A stretch of DNA of 64,000 nucleotides from Streptomyces sp. NBC_00878 (GCF_026341515.1 NZ_JAPEOK010000001.1:8494001-8558000); one strand, 5' to 3'; shown: positions 15,462 through 25,121, numbered from the stretch's first letter. Notes: generated by a model from the letters alone, not told the origin. Translations and numbers: made by a program.

Positions 15462-17140
15462 TTGGACTCCTCCTGCCAGCGGTAGCCACGCGGCGTCACC
15501 ATACGCCCGGCGATCTCACGGGTCGCCGTGTTGCCCACGGTCACCACCGTCATCATGTCCACCGTCGCCGGATCGAGTCCGGAGAGGGTGGTCAGGCGGC
15601 TGGATTCGTCGGGGCGCGAGGCGTTGCGTACGACTCCCACGGGCGTCGTCGGCTTCCGGTGCTGGGCGAGGATCGTGAGCGCCTTCGGGAGCTGCCAGTC
15701 GCGGCCCCGGCTGCGCGGGTTGTAGAAGGTGACGACGATGTCGGCCTCGGCCGCCGCGCGCACCCGGCGCTCGATGACCTCCCACGGTGTGTGCAGGTCG
15801 GAGAGGCTGATCGACACATGGTCGTGGCCGAGCGGCGCGCCCAGGATCGCTCCGGCCGCGAGCGCGGCGGTCACCCCGGGCACCCCGACCACGTCGATGT
15901 CGTCGGACGCCTCCGCGAGCGCGGGCGACGCCATCGCGTACACGCCCGCGTCGCCGCTGCCGATCAGCGCGACCGCCTGCCCGAGCCGGGCCTCGGCCAC
16001 GGCCGTCCGGGCCCGCTCCTCCTCGGCGCCGAGCCCCGACTCCAGGATCCGGGTGCCCGGGAGGAGCAGGTCGCGGATCTGGTCGACGTACTGGTCGAGC
16101 CCGACGAGCACCGAGGCCCGGCGCAACTCGTCCTTCGCGCGGGGCGTCAGCAGGTCCCGGGCGCCGGGACCGAGGCCGACCACCGCGAGCCGCCCGCGCA
16201 CCGGCCTGCGTACGACGGCGCAGGTCGCCATCGCTGGCCGCGCGGCCGACTTGCGCTTGGGGACCAGGAGTTCGCCGCCGCGCAGCAGGGCGGCGGCCTC
16301 CGCCACCGACGGGGTGCCGACGGCGGCGAGGGGCGCGTCCGAGGGGTTCGGCACGTCGACCGCCGCCAACTCCTCGGCGCCGTACGTCACCACGGGCACC
16401 CCGAGCCGCTCGGCCGCTCCGAGAATGCCGGGCTCATCGGCCTTGGCGTCCACGGTGGCGAACTCGGCGACGGACTTCGCCGAAAGACCGGCGTCCCGGA
16501 GCGCGTCCTCGACGAGCCCGAGCACCTCGTCGACAGGAGCGCCCTTGGAGGCACCGACGCCGACGACGAGAGAGGGCGGCCGGAGCACGACCTCACTCTC
16601 GGCGGGCTCAACAGCCCTGTCACTGACGCGAATTGAGTACGCCCCGGTCTCGGCGACCCGAAGCGGCGGAAGCGGCCAGGCCACGTCGGCCTTCAGTGCA
16701 ACTGCTTCCCCGTCGAGCATGGCCCGGGACACCCCGGCCACATCCCCTTCCACCGGCAGGCCGAGCATGTCGAGCCCCGGCAGACCCACGGAGTCGGTCG
16801 CCGTCGTCACGACGGGTTCGGCACCGAGCAACTCGCCCACCGCGCGGGCGAGTTCATTGGCGCCACCGCCGTGGCCCCCGACCAGGGACACCGCGAACCG
16901 CCCGCCCTCGTCGACACACACGATCCCGGGATCGGACGCCTTGTCGATGAGCAGCGGCGCGACGAGCCGCACCACGGCTCCCGTGGCGAGGAAGCACACA
17001 AGCTGCTCACACTCCGCGAAGGCCCGCCGTACGGCGTCGCCCACGGGCCCCTCGTACACGCGGGTACGGCCCGGCCAGGCCGAGGCCACCCGCTGACAGC
17101 CCGCCGAACCGGCGGCCGTCGCGGAAATCAGGCCGATCAC
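15458..17140 (-). CDS. cobJ: CbiG-CobJ fusion: cobalt-precorrin-5A hydrolase-like plus precorrin-3B C17-methyltransferase
   Basis: 560 residues. Residues 1-~310 are CbiG-like: LISATAAGSAGCQRVA, CEQLVCFLATGAVVRLVAPLL, SLVGGHGGGANELAR, and LVVGVGASKGAPVDEVLGLV. Residues ~320-560 are a SAM-dependent tetrapyrrole methylase: LAVVGLGPGARDLLTPRAK, LIGSGDAGVYAMASPAL, DIVVTFYNPRSRGRDWQL. CobJ methylates C17 with ring contraction; CbiG opens the delta-lactone in the anaerobic route. The GTG start overlaps the cobL stop (GTGA). Fusions of this kind are common in actinobacteria. Confidence 0.93.
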   Translation of the reverse strand: MIGLISATAAGSAGCQRVASAWPGRTRVYEGPVGDAVRRAFAECEQLVCFLATGAVVRLVAPLLIDKASDPGIVCVDEGGRFAVSLVGGHGGGANELARAVGELLGAEPVVTTATDSVGLPGLDMLGLPVEGDVAGVSRAMLDGEAVALKADVAWPLPPLRVAETGAYSIRVSDRAVEPAESEVVLRPPSLVVGVGASKGAPVDEVLGLVEDALRDAGLSAKSVAEFATVDAKADEPGILGAAERLGVPVVTYGAEELAAVDVPNPSDAPLAAVGTPSVAEAAALLRGGELLVPKRKSAARPAMATCAVVRRPVRGRLAVVGLGPGARDLLTPRAKDELRRASVLVGLDQYVDQIRDLLLPGTRILESGLGAEEERARTAVAEARLGQAVALIGSGDAGVYAMASPALAEASDDIDVVGVPGVTAALAAGAILGAPLGHDHVSISLSDLHTPWEVIERRVRAAAEADIVVTFYNPRSRGRDWQLPKALTILAQHRKPTTPVGVVRNASRPDESSRLTTLSGLDPATVDMMTVVTVGNTATREIAGRMVTPRGYRWQEESK

Positions 17141-18471
17141 TGAGCAACTCCTTCATCGCGCGCCGGAGGCCGGACGCCCCACAGCAGGAAAACGGGATTG
17201 GTCGCCGCGAGCCGGGTGACATCCCCCGGCAGCGGCGCCAGCCGGGACGACTGCAGCAGTACGCCGTCACAGTCGAGCCCGGCCGCGACCAGCGCGTCCC
17301 GGACCGCCGGAACCCGGTCGAGGGCGGCCATCGCCACGACGACCGACCGCCGCGCCCGTCGGGCACAGGCGGTCACGATGGCGGGCAGTTCCCGGCCGCC
17401 CCCGCCGATGAACACGGCGTCGGGGTCGGGCAGGTCGGACAGCACGGTCGGCGCGGCGCCGTGCACGGCGGTCACGTCGACCCCGTGCGCGGCGGCGTTG
17501 GCGCGGACCCGTTCCACACCGTCCAGGGTCTTCTCCACGGCGGTCACGGCGGCCCCGAGCCGTGCGCATTCCACGGCCACCGAGCCGGAGCCCGCGCCGA
17601 TGTCCCACACGTGCTCACCGAGCCGCGGCCCGAGCCGGGCCAGCGCCAGCGCCCGTACCTCGAACTTGGTGATCATCGAGTCCCGGTGGGTGAACTCACC
17701 CTCGTCCAGGGCCCATTGGGCGGGTCCGGGCGGCGGCCCCGCGATCGTACGCACGGGGGAGAGGACGCGTGACTCGTCGAGACAGAGCACGACGCTCACC
17801 GCCGGCCCCCAGTCGCGGGCGGCGGCCTCGGCGGGCGTGACCCGCTCGACCCGCTCCCCGGACTGCGAGGCGGAGCCCGAGTCCGGGGCGGTGCCGGTGC
17901 CGGTGCCGGTACTGGCACCCGAGCCAGTGCCCGAGTCCGCGCCCGCCCCCAGCGCCGAAGCAACCACCAACACCCGCCCGCTCGACCGGAGCGCGGCCCC
18001 GAGTTCCGCGGGTCCGGAGCCCGGCCCCGTCAGCACCGCCACCTTGGGGTGGGCCCGGCAGACGTTCACGGCGGTCCGCAGAGCACGCCCGTGCGCGCTC
18101 ACGACCACCGCGTCGTCCCAGGTCAGCCCGAGCCGCGCGAAGGCGGTGGCGACGGACGACACCCCCGGGTGGACCGCCAGCCGGTCGGCCCCGAAACGCT
18201 CCGCGAGCGCCCGGACGATCCCGAAGAACCCGGGGTCCCCGGAGGCCAGCACGACAACTCGCCCCTGGTCCGCGGGCTTCTCCAGATACTGCTCGATCGC
18301 GTCGAGGGCGGGCGCGAGCGGACCGAGGACGACTCGCTCGGCCGTGTCCGGCATCGTCGTCGCGGCGGCCAGATGGCGTCGGCCGCCCACGACGAGCCCC
18401 GCCCCGGCCAACGCGGCCCCGGCGTCCGGCGAAAGGGGCGCCCCCGTACCCGTACCGACGACGGTGATCAC
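17137..18471 (-). CDS. cobL: Precorrin-6Y C5,15-methyltransferase (decarboxylating) CobL (CbiE-CbiT fusion)
   Basis: 444 residues from GTG 18471, which overlaps the cobM TGA. The N-terminal CbiE methylase starts VITVVGTGTGAPL and carries VVLASGDPGFFGIVRALAE. A Gly/Ser/Thr dipeptide-rich linker (~residues 165-200) follows. The C-terminal CbiT domain has HVWDIGAGSGSVAVECARLG (SAM-binding glycine loop), VTAVEKTLDGVERV and DAVFIGGGGREL. The enzyme methylates C5 and C15 and decarboxylates the C12 acetate. Longer upstream extensions read through the cobM coding strand and are rejected. Confidence 0.93.
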   Translation of the reverse strand: MITVVGTGTGAPLSPDAGAALAGAGLVVGGRRHLAAATTMPDTAERVVLGPLAPALDAIEQYLEKPADQGRVVVLASGDPGFFGIVRALAERFGADRLAVHPGVSSVATAFARLGLTWDDAVVVSAHGRALRTAVNVCRAHPKVAVLTGPGSGPAELGAALRSSGRVLVVASALGAGADSGTGSGASTGTGTGTAPDSGSASQSGERVERVTPAEAAARDWGPAVSVVLCLDESRVLSPVRTIAGPPPGPAQWALDEGEFTHRDSMITKFEVRALALARLGPRLGEHVWDIGAGSGSVAVECARLGAAVTAVEKTLDGVERVRANAAAHGVDVTAVHGAAPTVLSDLPDPDAVFIGGGGRELPAIVTACARRARRSVVVAMAALDRVPAVRDALVAAGLDCDGVLLQSSRLAPLPGDVTRLAATNPVFLLWGVRPPARDEGVAQ

Positions 18472-19340
18472 GGAGTGACACCCTGAGTACCTCGCGCACC
18501 CTGAACGCCCTGTGTACCCTGTGCACCCTGTGCACCCTGTGTCCGCAGCGCCCTGCGGGCCTCCGGATCGGCCTTTCGGAAACCGTGGAAGTGGCCGGGG
18601 TGGTAGAGGTGCGAGCGCGTGCCGTGTGCGTCGAGGGCCGGGCCGACCAGGAACAGCGTGTGCTTCCAGAGCTTGTGCTCCTTGACGGTCTCCTCCAGCG
18701 TGCCGATCGTGCACTTCACGATCAGCTCCTCCGGCCAGGTCGCCTGGTACGCGACCACGACCGGCGTCGACGTCGGATAACCGCCCTCCAGCAGCTCCCG
18801 TACGAGCTGTCCGCTGCGGGCGGCCGACAGGAACAGCGCCATCGTCGTGCCGTGCCGCGCGAACTCCCGTACTTCCTCCCCGGGCGGCATCGGCGTCTTG
18901 CCGCCGCCGAGCCGGGTGAGGATCACGGACTGCGCGACCTCGGGGATGGTCAGCTCACGCTGGGCGAGCGCGGCGACGGCCGAGAAGGAGGAGACGCCGG
19001 GCACGATCTCGGTCTCGATGCCGATCTCCGCGCACCGGTCGGCCTGTTCCTGCGTACCGCCCCAGAGCGCGGGGTCGCCGGAGTGGATCCGGGCGACTCT
19101 CAGCCCGGTCTCGGCGGCGCGTTCGTACACGGCGACGACGTCCTCCAACGACATCGTCGCCGAGTCCAGGATCTCGGCTCCCTCACGCGCGTGTTCGAGA
19201 ACCTCGGCCTGTACCAGGCTGGCCGCCCAGATCACGACGTCGGCCTCGGCGATGGCGCGCGCGGCACGGAACGTCAGCAGGTCGGCGGCACCGGGCCCGG
19301 CCCCGACGAAGGTCACCTTGCCGGTGGGGGCATCGGCCAT
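18468..19340 (-). CDS. cobM: Precorrin-4 C11-methyltransferase CobM
   Basis: 290 residues. Tetrapyrrole methylase motifs: KVTFVGAGPGAADLLTFRAA, RIHSGDPALWGGTQEQ, IVPGVSSFSAVAALAQRELT, HGTTMALFLSAARSGQLV. It adds the C11 methyl in the corrin pathway. ATG 19340 has GGAGAGGA upstream and is preferred to 19424. The C-terminal ~20 residues are a TQG/AQG/VQG tripeptide repeat absent from the fold. First gene of the downstream cob operon; its promoter should lie in 19341-19501, which it shares divergently with the ZIP gene. No riboswitch is visible there. Confidence 0.93.
   Translation of the reverse strand: MADAPTGKVTFVGAGPGAADLLTFRAARAIAEADVVIWAASLVQAEVLEHAREGAEILDSATMSLEDVVAVYERAAETGLRVARIHSGDPALWGGTQEQADRCAEIGIETEIVPGVSSFSAVAALAQRELTIPEVAQSVILTRLGGGKTPMPPGEEVREFARHGTTMALFLSAARSGQLVRELLEGGYPTSTPVVVAYQATWPEELIVKCTIGTLEETVKEHKLWKHTLFLVGPALDAHGTRSHLYHPGHFHGFRKADPEARRALRTQGAQGAQGTQGVQGARGTQGVTP
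18490..18545. repeat. 9-bp tandem repeats in the 3' end of cobM
   Basis: Near-identical 9-base units based on CCTGTGCAC are arranged head to tail and encode the C-terminal TQG/AQG tripeptides of CobM. Frame-neutral microsatellite-like array. Confidence 0.8.
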
Positions 19341-19501
19341 GGGATGGGGTCCTCTCCTACGGGTGCTGCGGGTATCGCTACGGGTAACGCAGGGGGTTTC
19401 GGGGGCGCTTCGGGACGTCATCACACGTATTCCGGAAGCCGTGCGGGCTCGGGCGTGCGGCGGACGTGCGTGAACACGGGTTGATCGGATAGCAAGGGCC
19501 T

Positions 19502-20230
19502 ATGGCGGTGTTCGTCGCGCTCGGCGCGTTCCTCATGACGCTGGCCGGCGGCTGGACGGCGCAACGCGTCACCGACCGCCGCCACCTCGTCCTCGGTCTG
19601 GCAGGCGGTCTGATGCTGGGCGTCGTCGGCCTGGATCTGCTGCCGGAGGCGCTCGACGCGGCGGGTGACGAGATCTTCGGCGTCCCGGCCGCGCTGCTGC
19701 TGTTCGTGGCGGGCTTCCTGCTGGCGCACCTGGTGGAACGCCTGCTGGCCGCACGACAGGCGGCGCACGGGGCTGAGGAGCACGACGGCCGCGCGCCCGA
19801 GGTGGGCCTGACGGCCGCCGCCGCGATGGTCGGCCACAGCGCGATGGACGGCGTCGCGATCGGCGCGGCCTTCCAGGTCGGCGGCGGCATGGGAGCGGCC
19901 GTGGCCGTCGCCGTGATCGCCCACGACTTCGCGGACGGCTTCAACACGTACACGATCACGACGCTGTACGGGAACGCCCGCCGCAAGGCGATCGCGATGC
20001 TGTTCGCGGACGCGGCGGCACCGGTGGTGGGCGCCGCCTCGACGCTTCTCTTCACGATCCCCGAGCATCTGCTCGGCGGCTATCTCGGCTTCTTCGGCGG
20101 CGCGCTGCTGTATCTCGCCGCCGCCGAGATCCTCCCCGAGGCCCACCACGAACACCCGGCGCGCTCCACACTTCTGTGCACGATCGCGGGTGCGGCCTTC
20201 ATCTGGCTGGTGGTGGGCATCGCGGAGTGA
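19502..20230 (+). CDS. ZIP-family divalent metal transporter
   Basis: 242-residue membrane protein with about eight hydrophobic segments (MAVFVALGAFLMTLAGGW, LVLGLAGGLMLGVVGLDLLPEAL, VPAALLLFVAGFLLAHLV and later ones). The ZIP metal-site helices are visible: VGHSAMDGVAIGAAF and AVIAHDFADGFNTYTI, with a later AAAEILPEAHHEH. A short His/Glu loop (HGAEEHDG) follows helix 3. It is divergent from cobM and sits between the two cob operons, so cobalt uptake is an attractive idea, but ZIP proteins more often carry Zn or Mn. Confidence 0.88.
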   Translation: MAVFVALGAFLMTLAGGWTAQRVTDRRHLVLGLAGGLMLGVVGLDLLPEALDAAGDEIFGVPAALLLFVAGFLLAHLVERLLAARQAAHGAEEHDGRAPEVGLTAAAAMVGHSAMDGVAIGAAFQVGGGMGAAVAVAVIAHDFADGFNTYTITTLYGNARRKAIAMLFADAAAPVVGAASTLLFTIPEHLLGGYLGFFGGALLYLAAAEILPEAHHEHPARSTLLCTIAGAAFIWLVVGIAE

Positions 20231-20250
20231 GGCGCGCGGATACCGCCCTC

Positions 20251-20283
20251 TGACGGAAGTCACTGTTCCGCTGACGGGAGTCA
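20251..20283. other. Two TGAC-N4-GTCA dyads 21 bp apart between convergent genes
   Basis: TGACGGAAGTCA (20251-20262) and TGACGGGAGTCA (20272-20283) are two palindromes at a 21-base interval, two helical turns. The second overlaps the cobI stop. They could be a small terminator or a protein site; nothing decides. Confidence 0.4.
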
Positions 20284-21033
20284 CAACTTTCCGCCGCGTC
20301 CGCCGTCGCGCCGCGCGGGCGCGATGAGCGTCGAGAGATAGGGCAGCGGGGTGCCGTCCAGCTCGCCCGCGGGCCGAATGGACTCGTCCGGCAGCCCCAA
20401 CGCCGACCCCCACACGGCATCGTCGAGCCGCCCGGTCTCCCGCAGCGCCGCGGCGACTTCCTGGGCCAGCCGCCCGAACTTGTACGCGACGACGGTGCCG
20501 GGCCCGTTGAGGGCGTCCTTGAGCGCGCCGGCCCCGGCGGTGACGGGCACGAGCGTCAGTGGTTCGGTGCCCTCCGTCAGCACGGCCCCGGAACGGGCGG
20601 CGAGGTCCTGCATGGCGGTGATTCCGGGCACGGTCTCGACGACCGTCCCCGGTACGGCGTGCGCGATGGTCTGCGCGAGATAGGTGAACGTGGAGTACAC
20701 GTTCGGGTCGCCGATGGTCGCGAACGCCACGGTCCCGTGCGTACGCAGCAGCCCGGCCACCCGCTCCCCGGCGGCGTCCCAGGCGGCCTCGCGGCGCCCC
20801 CGGTCGGACCGCTCGTTGAGCGCGAAGACGACACGTACGACCTTGTCCTCGGACACGTAATGCAGAACGGTCGCCTCGGCGCGCCCCCGCTCCCCGCCAT
20901 CCGTCCCATCGGGCGCGGCCATGACGGGCACGACGACGACATCGGCCGCCCGGAGGCAGTTGACCCCCTTGACGGTCACGAGCTCGGGATCCCCGGGCCC
21001 GACCCCGACCCCGATCAGCCTGCTGTTGCCCAT
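20281..21033 (-). CDS. cobI: Precorrin-2 C20-methyltransferase CobI
   Basis: 250 residues. LIGVGVGPGDPELVTVKGV (SAM site), VAFATIGDPNVYSTFTYLA and VETVPGITAMQDLAARSGAVL identify the precorrin-2 C20 methylase, which commits precorrin-2 to corrins. ATG 21033 lies 19 bases inside cobB, whose stop is at 21015, so translation is probably coupled. It ends the riboswitch-controlled operon and is convergent with the ZIP gene. Confidence 0.93.
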   Translation of the reverse strand: MGNSRLIGVGVGPGDPELVTVKGVNCLRAADVVVVPVMAAPDGTDGGERGRAEATVLHYVSEDKVVRVVFALNERSDRGRREAAWDAAGERVAGLLRTHGTVAFATIGDPNVYSTFTYLAQTIAHAVPGTVVETVPGITAMQDLAARSGAVLTEGTEPLTLVPVTAGAGALKDALNGPGTVVAYKFGRLAQEVAAALRETGRLDDAVWGSALGLPDESIRPAGELDGTPLPYLSTLIAPARRDGGRGGKL

Positions 21034-22478
21034 GACCCGACACACCTCTCCACGAACCGACGGGCGACACCGGGCGCGGACGCCCAATGCGTATGCAGAT
21101 AACTCGCGTGCACGCCCTGCTGTACGAAACCTTCGACCCGCCGCACCGGAGCACGCAGCCCCCAGGCGGGGGCCACCCCCGCCCCGGGCTCCACGACGGT
21201 GCGGTGAAACTCATGCCCGCGCATCCGGCTGCCGGCCTCGGCCAGCACACTGTCGGACACGGCGACGGCGTCCCGATACCCCAGGGTCAGCCGCTCGTCC
21301 ATCCGCGCCTTCGCGTCGATCACCCCGCACATGGGCCGCCCGTCGAGCTCGCGCGAGAGATACAGCAGCCCCGCACACTCGGCGGCGACGGGAGCCCCAC
21401 GCTCGGCGAGCGAGGCAACGGCCTTGCGGAGGGGTTCGTTGGCGGACAACTCAGGTCCGTACACCTCGGGAAACCCGCCCCCGATGACCAACCCCCGTGT
21501 CCCTTCGGGCAGTTCCTCATCCCGAAGCGGATCGAAGGTGACGACATCGGCCCCGGCCGCGGCAAGCAACTCGGCATGCTCGGCATAGGAGAAGCTGAAG
21601 GCGGCCCCACCCGCTATGGCAATCCTCGGGCCATCCAGCCCGTCCGGCGTTTGAGGACGAGGCCGTTCAGGCCGATACGGGGGTCTGGGGGCAGAGCCCC
21701 CAGGGTCGGGAATGGGAAGGGGCGGCGGGGGCGAGGAACCCAAGACCTCAGCCGCATCCCACGCGCCACCGGGCAACGATCCGGCCCCACGCGCCAACGC
21801 GAACAACGCATCCAGATCACACCCGCCCCGCACCTGCGAGGCCATCGCCGCAACAGCCGCAACCGCCTCCACCCGCCGCTCGGCAACAGGCACCAGCCCA
21901 AGATGCCGAGAGGGAGTACCCACCTGCTCAGCCCGCCGCAGGACACCCAGCACAGGCACCCCCGACGCGTCCAACGCCTCCCGAAGCATCCCCTCATGCC
22001 GATCGGACCCCACCTTGTTCAGGATCACTCCACCGATCCGCACCTCCGGATCCCAGGAGGCAAACCCGTGCACCAGCGCGGCCACGGACCGCGACTGCGA
22101 AGAGGCGTCCACGACCAACACCACAGGCGCCCGCAGCAACTTCGCCACATGAGCGGTAGAGGCCAACTCCCCTTCCCCCGCCGCCCCGTCGAACAGCCCC
22201 ATCACCCCCTCGACGACCGCGAGATCACACCCCCGCGCGCCATGGGCGAACAGCGGCGCGACCAGCTCCGCCCCACACAGATAGGCGTCGAGATTCCGCC
22301 CCACCCGCCCGGTGGCGAGCGCGTGATACCCGGGATCGATGTAGTCGGGCCCCACCTTGTGCGGGGACACGGCAAGTCCCCGCGAGGCGAACGCGGCCAT
22401 CAACCCCGTGGCAACGGTGGTCTTGCCGCTGCCCGAAGAGGGCGCGGCGATGACCAGCCGAGGGACGGAAGAACTCAC
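21015..22478 (-). CDS. cobB: Cobyrinic acid a,c-diamide synthase CobB
   Basis: 487 residues. The N-terminal dethiobiotin-synthetase-like ATPase has VIAAPSSGSGKTTVATGLM, HKVGPDYIDPGYH and VVEGVMGLFDG. The C-terminal class I glutamine amidotransferase has GLVIGGGFPEVYG, PVAAECAGLLYL (nucleophile Cys) and HEFHRTVVE. The enzyme amidates the a and c carboxylates with glutamine. GTG 22478 overlaps the cobO stop (GTGA). The linker between the domains (~residues 255-295, Pro/Arg-rich) is encoded by a dispersed Streptomyces repeat carried in frame. Confidence 0.93.
   Translation of the reverse strand: MSSSVPRLVIAAPSSGSGKTTVATGLMAAFASRGLAVSPHKVGPDYIDPGYHALATGRVGRNLDAYLCGAELVAPLFAHGARGCDLAVVEGVMGLFDGAAGEGELASTAHVAKLLRAPVVLVVDASSQSRSVAALVHGFASWDPEVRIGGVILNKVGSDRHEGMLREALDASGVPVLGVLRRAEQVGTPSRHLGLVPVAERRVEAVAAVAAMASQVRGGCDLDALFALARGAGSLPGGAWDAAEVLGSSPPPPLPIPDPGGSAPRPPYRPERPRPQTPDGLDGPRIAIAGGAAFSFSYAEHAELLAAAGADVVTFDPLRDEELPEGTRGLVIGGGFPEVYGPELSANEPLRKAVASLAERGAPVAAECAGLLYLSRELDGRPMCGVIDAKARMDERLTLGYRDAVAVSDSVLAEAGSRMRGHEFHRTVVEPGAGVAPAWGLRAPVRRVEGFVQQGVHASYLHTHWASAPGVARRFVERCVGSWATAG
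21632..21711. repeat. Dispersed intergenic-type repeat inside the cobB coding sequence
   Basis: The block holds CCAGCCCGTCCGGCGTTTGA, then GAGGACGAGGCC, and the perfect hairpin CTGGGGGCAGAGCCCCCAG (21685-21703). I recognise it as a repeat normally found between genes in Streptomyces. Here it lies in frame in the CobB interdomain linker and encodes a Pro/Arg-rich stretch. Confidence 0.65.
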
Positions 22479-23074
22479 CACTCGATGCCTCTCTGCCCCT
22501 TCTGGCCCGCGTCCATGGGGTGCTTGACCTTGGACATGTCGGTCACGAGGTCGGCGAGTTCGAGAAGCTTCTCGGGGGCGTTGCGCCCGGTGATCACGAC
22601 ATGCTGGGTCCCGGGCCGGTCCCGCAGCACGGAGACGACCTCGTCGACGTCGACCCACCCCCAGTGCATGGGGTAGGCGAACTCGTCGAGCACATACAGC
22701 TTGTACGTCTCGGCTGCGAGGTCGCGCTTGACCTGCTCCCAGCCCTCGCGGGCCTTCTCCTCGTTGTCCATCTGGTCATCCCGCTGAACCCAGGACCAGC
22801 CCTCACCCATCTTGTGCCAGTCGACGGCCCCGCCTTCATCGGATGCCCCCAGCACCCGAAGCGCGTTCTCCTCGCCGACCTTCCACTTCGCGGACTTGAC
22901 GAACTGGAAGACCCCGATGGGCCAGCCCTGATTCCAGGCCCGCAGCGCGAGCCCGAAGGCGGCGGTGGACTTGCCCTTCCCGATCCCGGTGTGCACGACC
23001 ACGAGCGGCCGATTGCGCCGCTGACGAGTCGTCAGCCCGTCGTCGGGCACCACACTCGGCTGTCCCTGCGGCAT
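22475..23074 (-). CDS. cobO: Cob(I)yrinic acid a,c-diamide adenosyltransferase CobO
   Basis: 199-residue CobA/CobO-type ATP:corrinoid adenosyltransferase. The P-loop VVVHTGIGKGKSTAAFGLALRA, GVFQFVKSAKWKVGEE, KLYVLDEFAYPMHWGWVDVDEVV (Walker B) and VVITGRNAPEKLLELADLVTDM are diagnostic. It installs the upper adenosyl ligand. ATG 23074 overlaps the upstream TAA (TAATG), fixing the start. Confidence 0.95.
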   Translation of the reverse strand: MPQGQPSVVPDDGLTTRQRRNRPLVVVHTGIGKGKSTAAFGLALRAWNQGWPIGVFQFVKSAKWKVGEENALRVLGASDEGGAVDWHKMGEGWSWVQRDDQMDNEEKAREGWEQVKRDLAAETYKLYVLDEFAYPMHWGWVDVDEVVSVLRDRPGTQHVVITGRNAPEKLLELADLVTDMSKVKHPMDAGQKGQRGIEW

Positions 23075-25121
23075 TACGCGGCCCTCCTGCTGTTGCCCTG
23101 AACATCCCTGACGAGCCCGGCGATCGAGTCGGCCCGCAGCTCGTCCAACGTCACGGCCGTACCGCCGAGTTCACCCGCGAGCTGCGCGGCGAGCCCGAGC
23201 CGTACGGGCCCGGACTCGCAGTCGACGACCACGGACGCGACCCCGTCGGCGGCGAACAGCCGAGCGGCCCGTCCCGCCAGCGCGACCGGCTCAGGCCCGC
23301 CCGTCGCCCTGCCATCCGTCACCACGACCACCAACGCCCGCCGAGCCGGATCCCGCAACCGCTCCACCCGCAACACGTCATGCGCCCGCAGCAACCCGGC
23401 GGCAAGCGGCGTACGCCCACCCGTGGGCAGCGACTCCAGCCGTACCGCGGCCGCGTCCACCGAAGAGGTGGGCGGCAGCGCCACCTCGCCCGTCGACCCG
23501 CGGAAGGTCACGAGCCCCACCTTGTCGCGCCGCTGGTAGGCGTCGAGGAGCAGCGACAGCACCGCCCCCTTGACCGCGCTCATCCGCTGCCGGGCGGCCA
23601 TCGACCCGGAAGCGTCCACGACGAACAGCACGAGGTTCCCCTCACGCCCCTCGCGCGTGGCCTGCCGCAGATCGTCGCGCCGGACCACGAGGCCAGGCCC
23701 CGACCGGCCGCGCGCCCGCTGATGGGGTGCCGCGGCCTGCACGGTGGCCGCCAAGTGCAGCTTGGTGAGGGCCCCTTGGGGCCGACGGGCCCCGGTGGTC
23801 CGCCCATGCTCGGTCCGCGCCCGCGACCGCCGCCCGGCCGCGCCCTCGCCGAGACCCGGCACGCTCAGCACCTTCGTACGGAAGGGTTCGGCGGCCCGTA
23901 CGGGAGCCTGCTCGCCCGCGCCCGGCGACGGGGCCTGCCCGCTCTCGGAGGGCTCACCCTGCGCGGGCACCTCACCGGAACTCTCGCCGCCATCGTCGTC
24001 GGGCCCTTCCTGAGGCGGCTGCCCGCCGCCTCCGTCGGGCCCGTCCGGATCCGGATCCTCGTCGCCGGAGTCGCCGGAATCATCGGATCCCCCCGAGCCG
24101 TTGGAGCCGTCCCCGCCCCCGAACTCCTCCAACGTCTCGTCGAGCTTGTCCTCGTCAAGTCCCGGTGCGTCAAAGGGATTTCGCCGACGCCGGTGCGGCA
24201 GCGCGAGCAGCGCGGCCTGCCGTACGTCCTCGGCCAGCACCTCCGTGCGCCCGGCCCACGCGGCCAGCGTGGTGGCGGTCCGGGCCATCACGATGTCGGC
24301 CCGCATCCCGTCCACCTCGAAGGCCGCGCAGGTCGCCGCGATCTGCCGCAGCGGCCCGTCGCCGAGCACGACCGACGGCAACAGCTTCCGCGCGGCCACG
24401 ATCCGGGCTCGTACCGCGGTCTCCTCGTCGGCCCAGCGCGCCGCGAAGCCGTCCGGATCGTCGTCGTACGCGAGCCGCCGCCGTACGACCTCCACCCGCT
24501 GATCGGGCTCGCGCGAGGCGGCCACCTCGACGGTCAGCCCGAACCGGTCGAGCAACTGCGGCCGCAGCTCGCCCTCTTCGGGGTTCATGGTCCCCACCAG
24601 CAGGAACCGGGCCGCATGCCGTACGGAGACACCTTCGCGCTCCACGTACGAGGCACCCATCGCGGCAGCGTCCAACAGCAGGTCGACCAGGTGGTCGTGG
24701 AGGAGGTTGACCTCGTCCACGTAGAGGATCCCGCGGTGCGCGTCGGCCAACAGGCCGGGCTCGAAGGCCTTCACGCCCTCGGCCAGCGCCCGCTCGATGT
24801 CCAGCGCGCCCACGAGCCGGTCCTCGGAGGCGCCGACCGGCAACTCGACCATGCGCGCGGGCCGTTGGACCCCGGCACCCACCTCGTGCGGCCCGTCCGG
24901 GCACGCCGGGTCGGGAGCGGCGGGCGCACACGAGAACCGGCACCCGGCGACGACGTCCACTTCAGGCATGAGCGCCGAAAGGGCGCGCACGGCCGTCGAC
25001 TTGGCGGTGCCCTTCTCGCCGCGGACCAGCACGCCGCCCACCGCGGGCGACACGGCATTCAGGAGCAGCGCGAGCCGCAGGTCGTCCTGGCCGACCACGG
25101 CCGTGAACGGGAACGGGGTAC

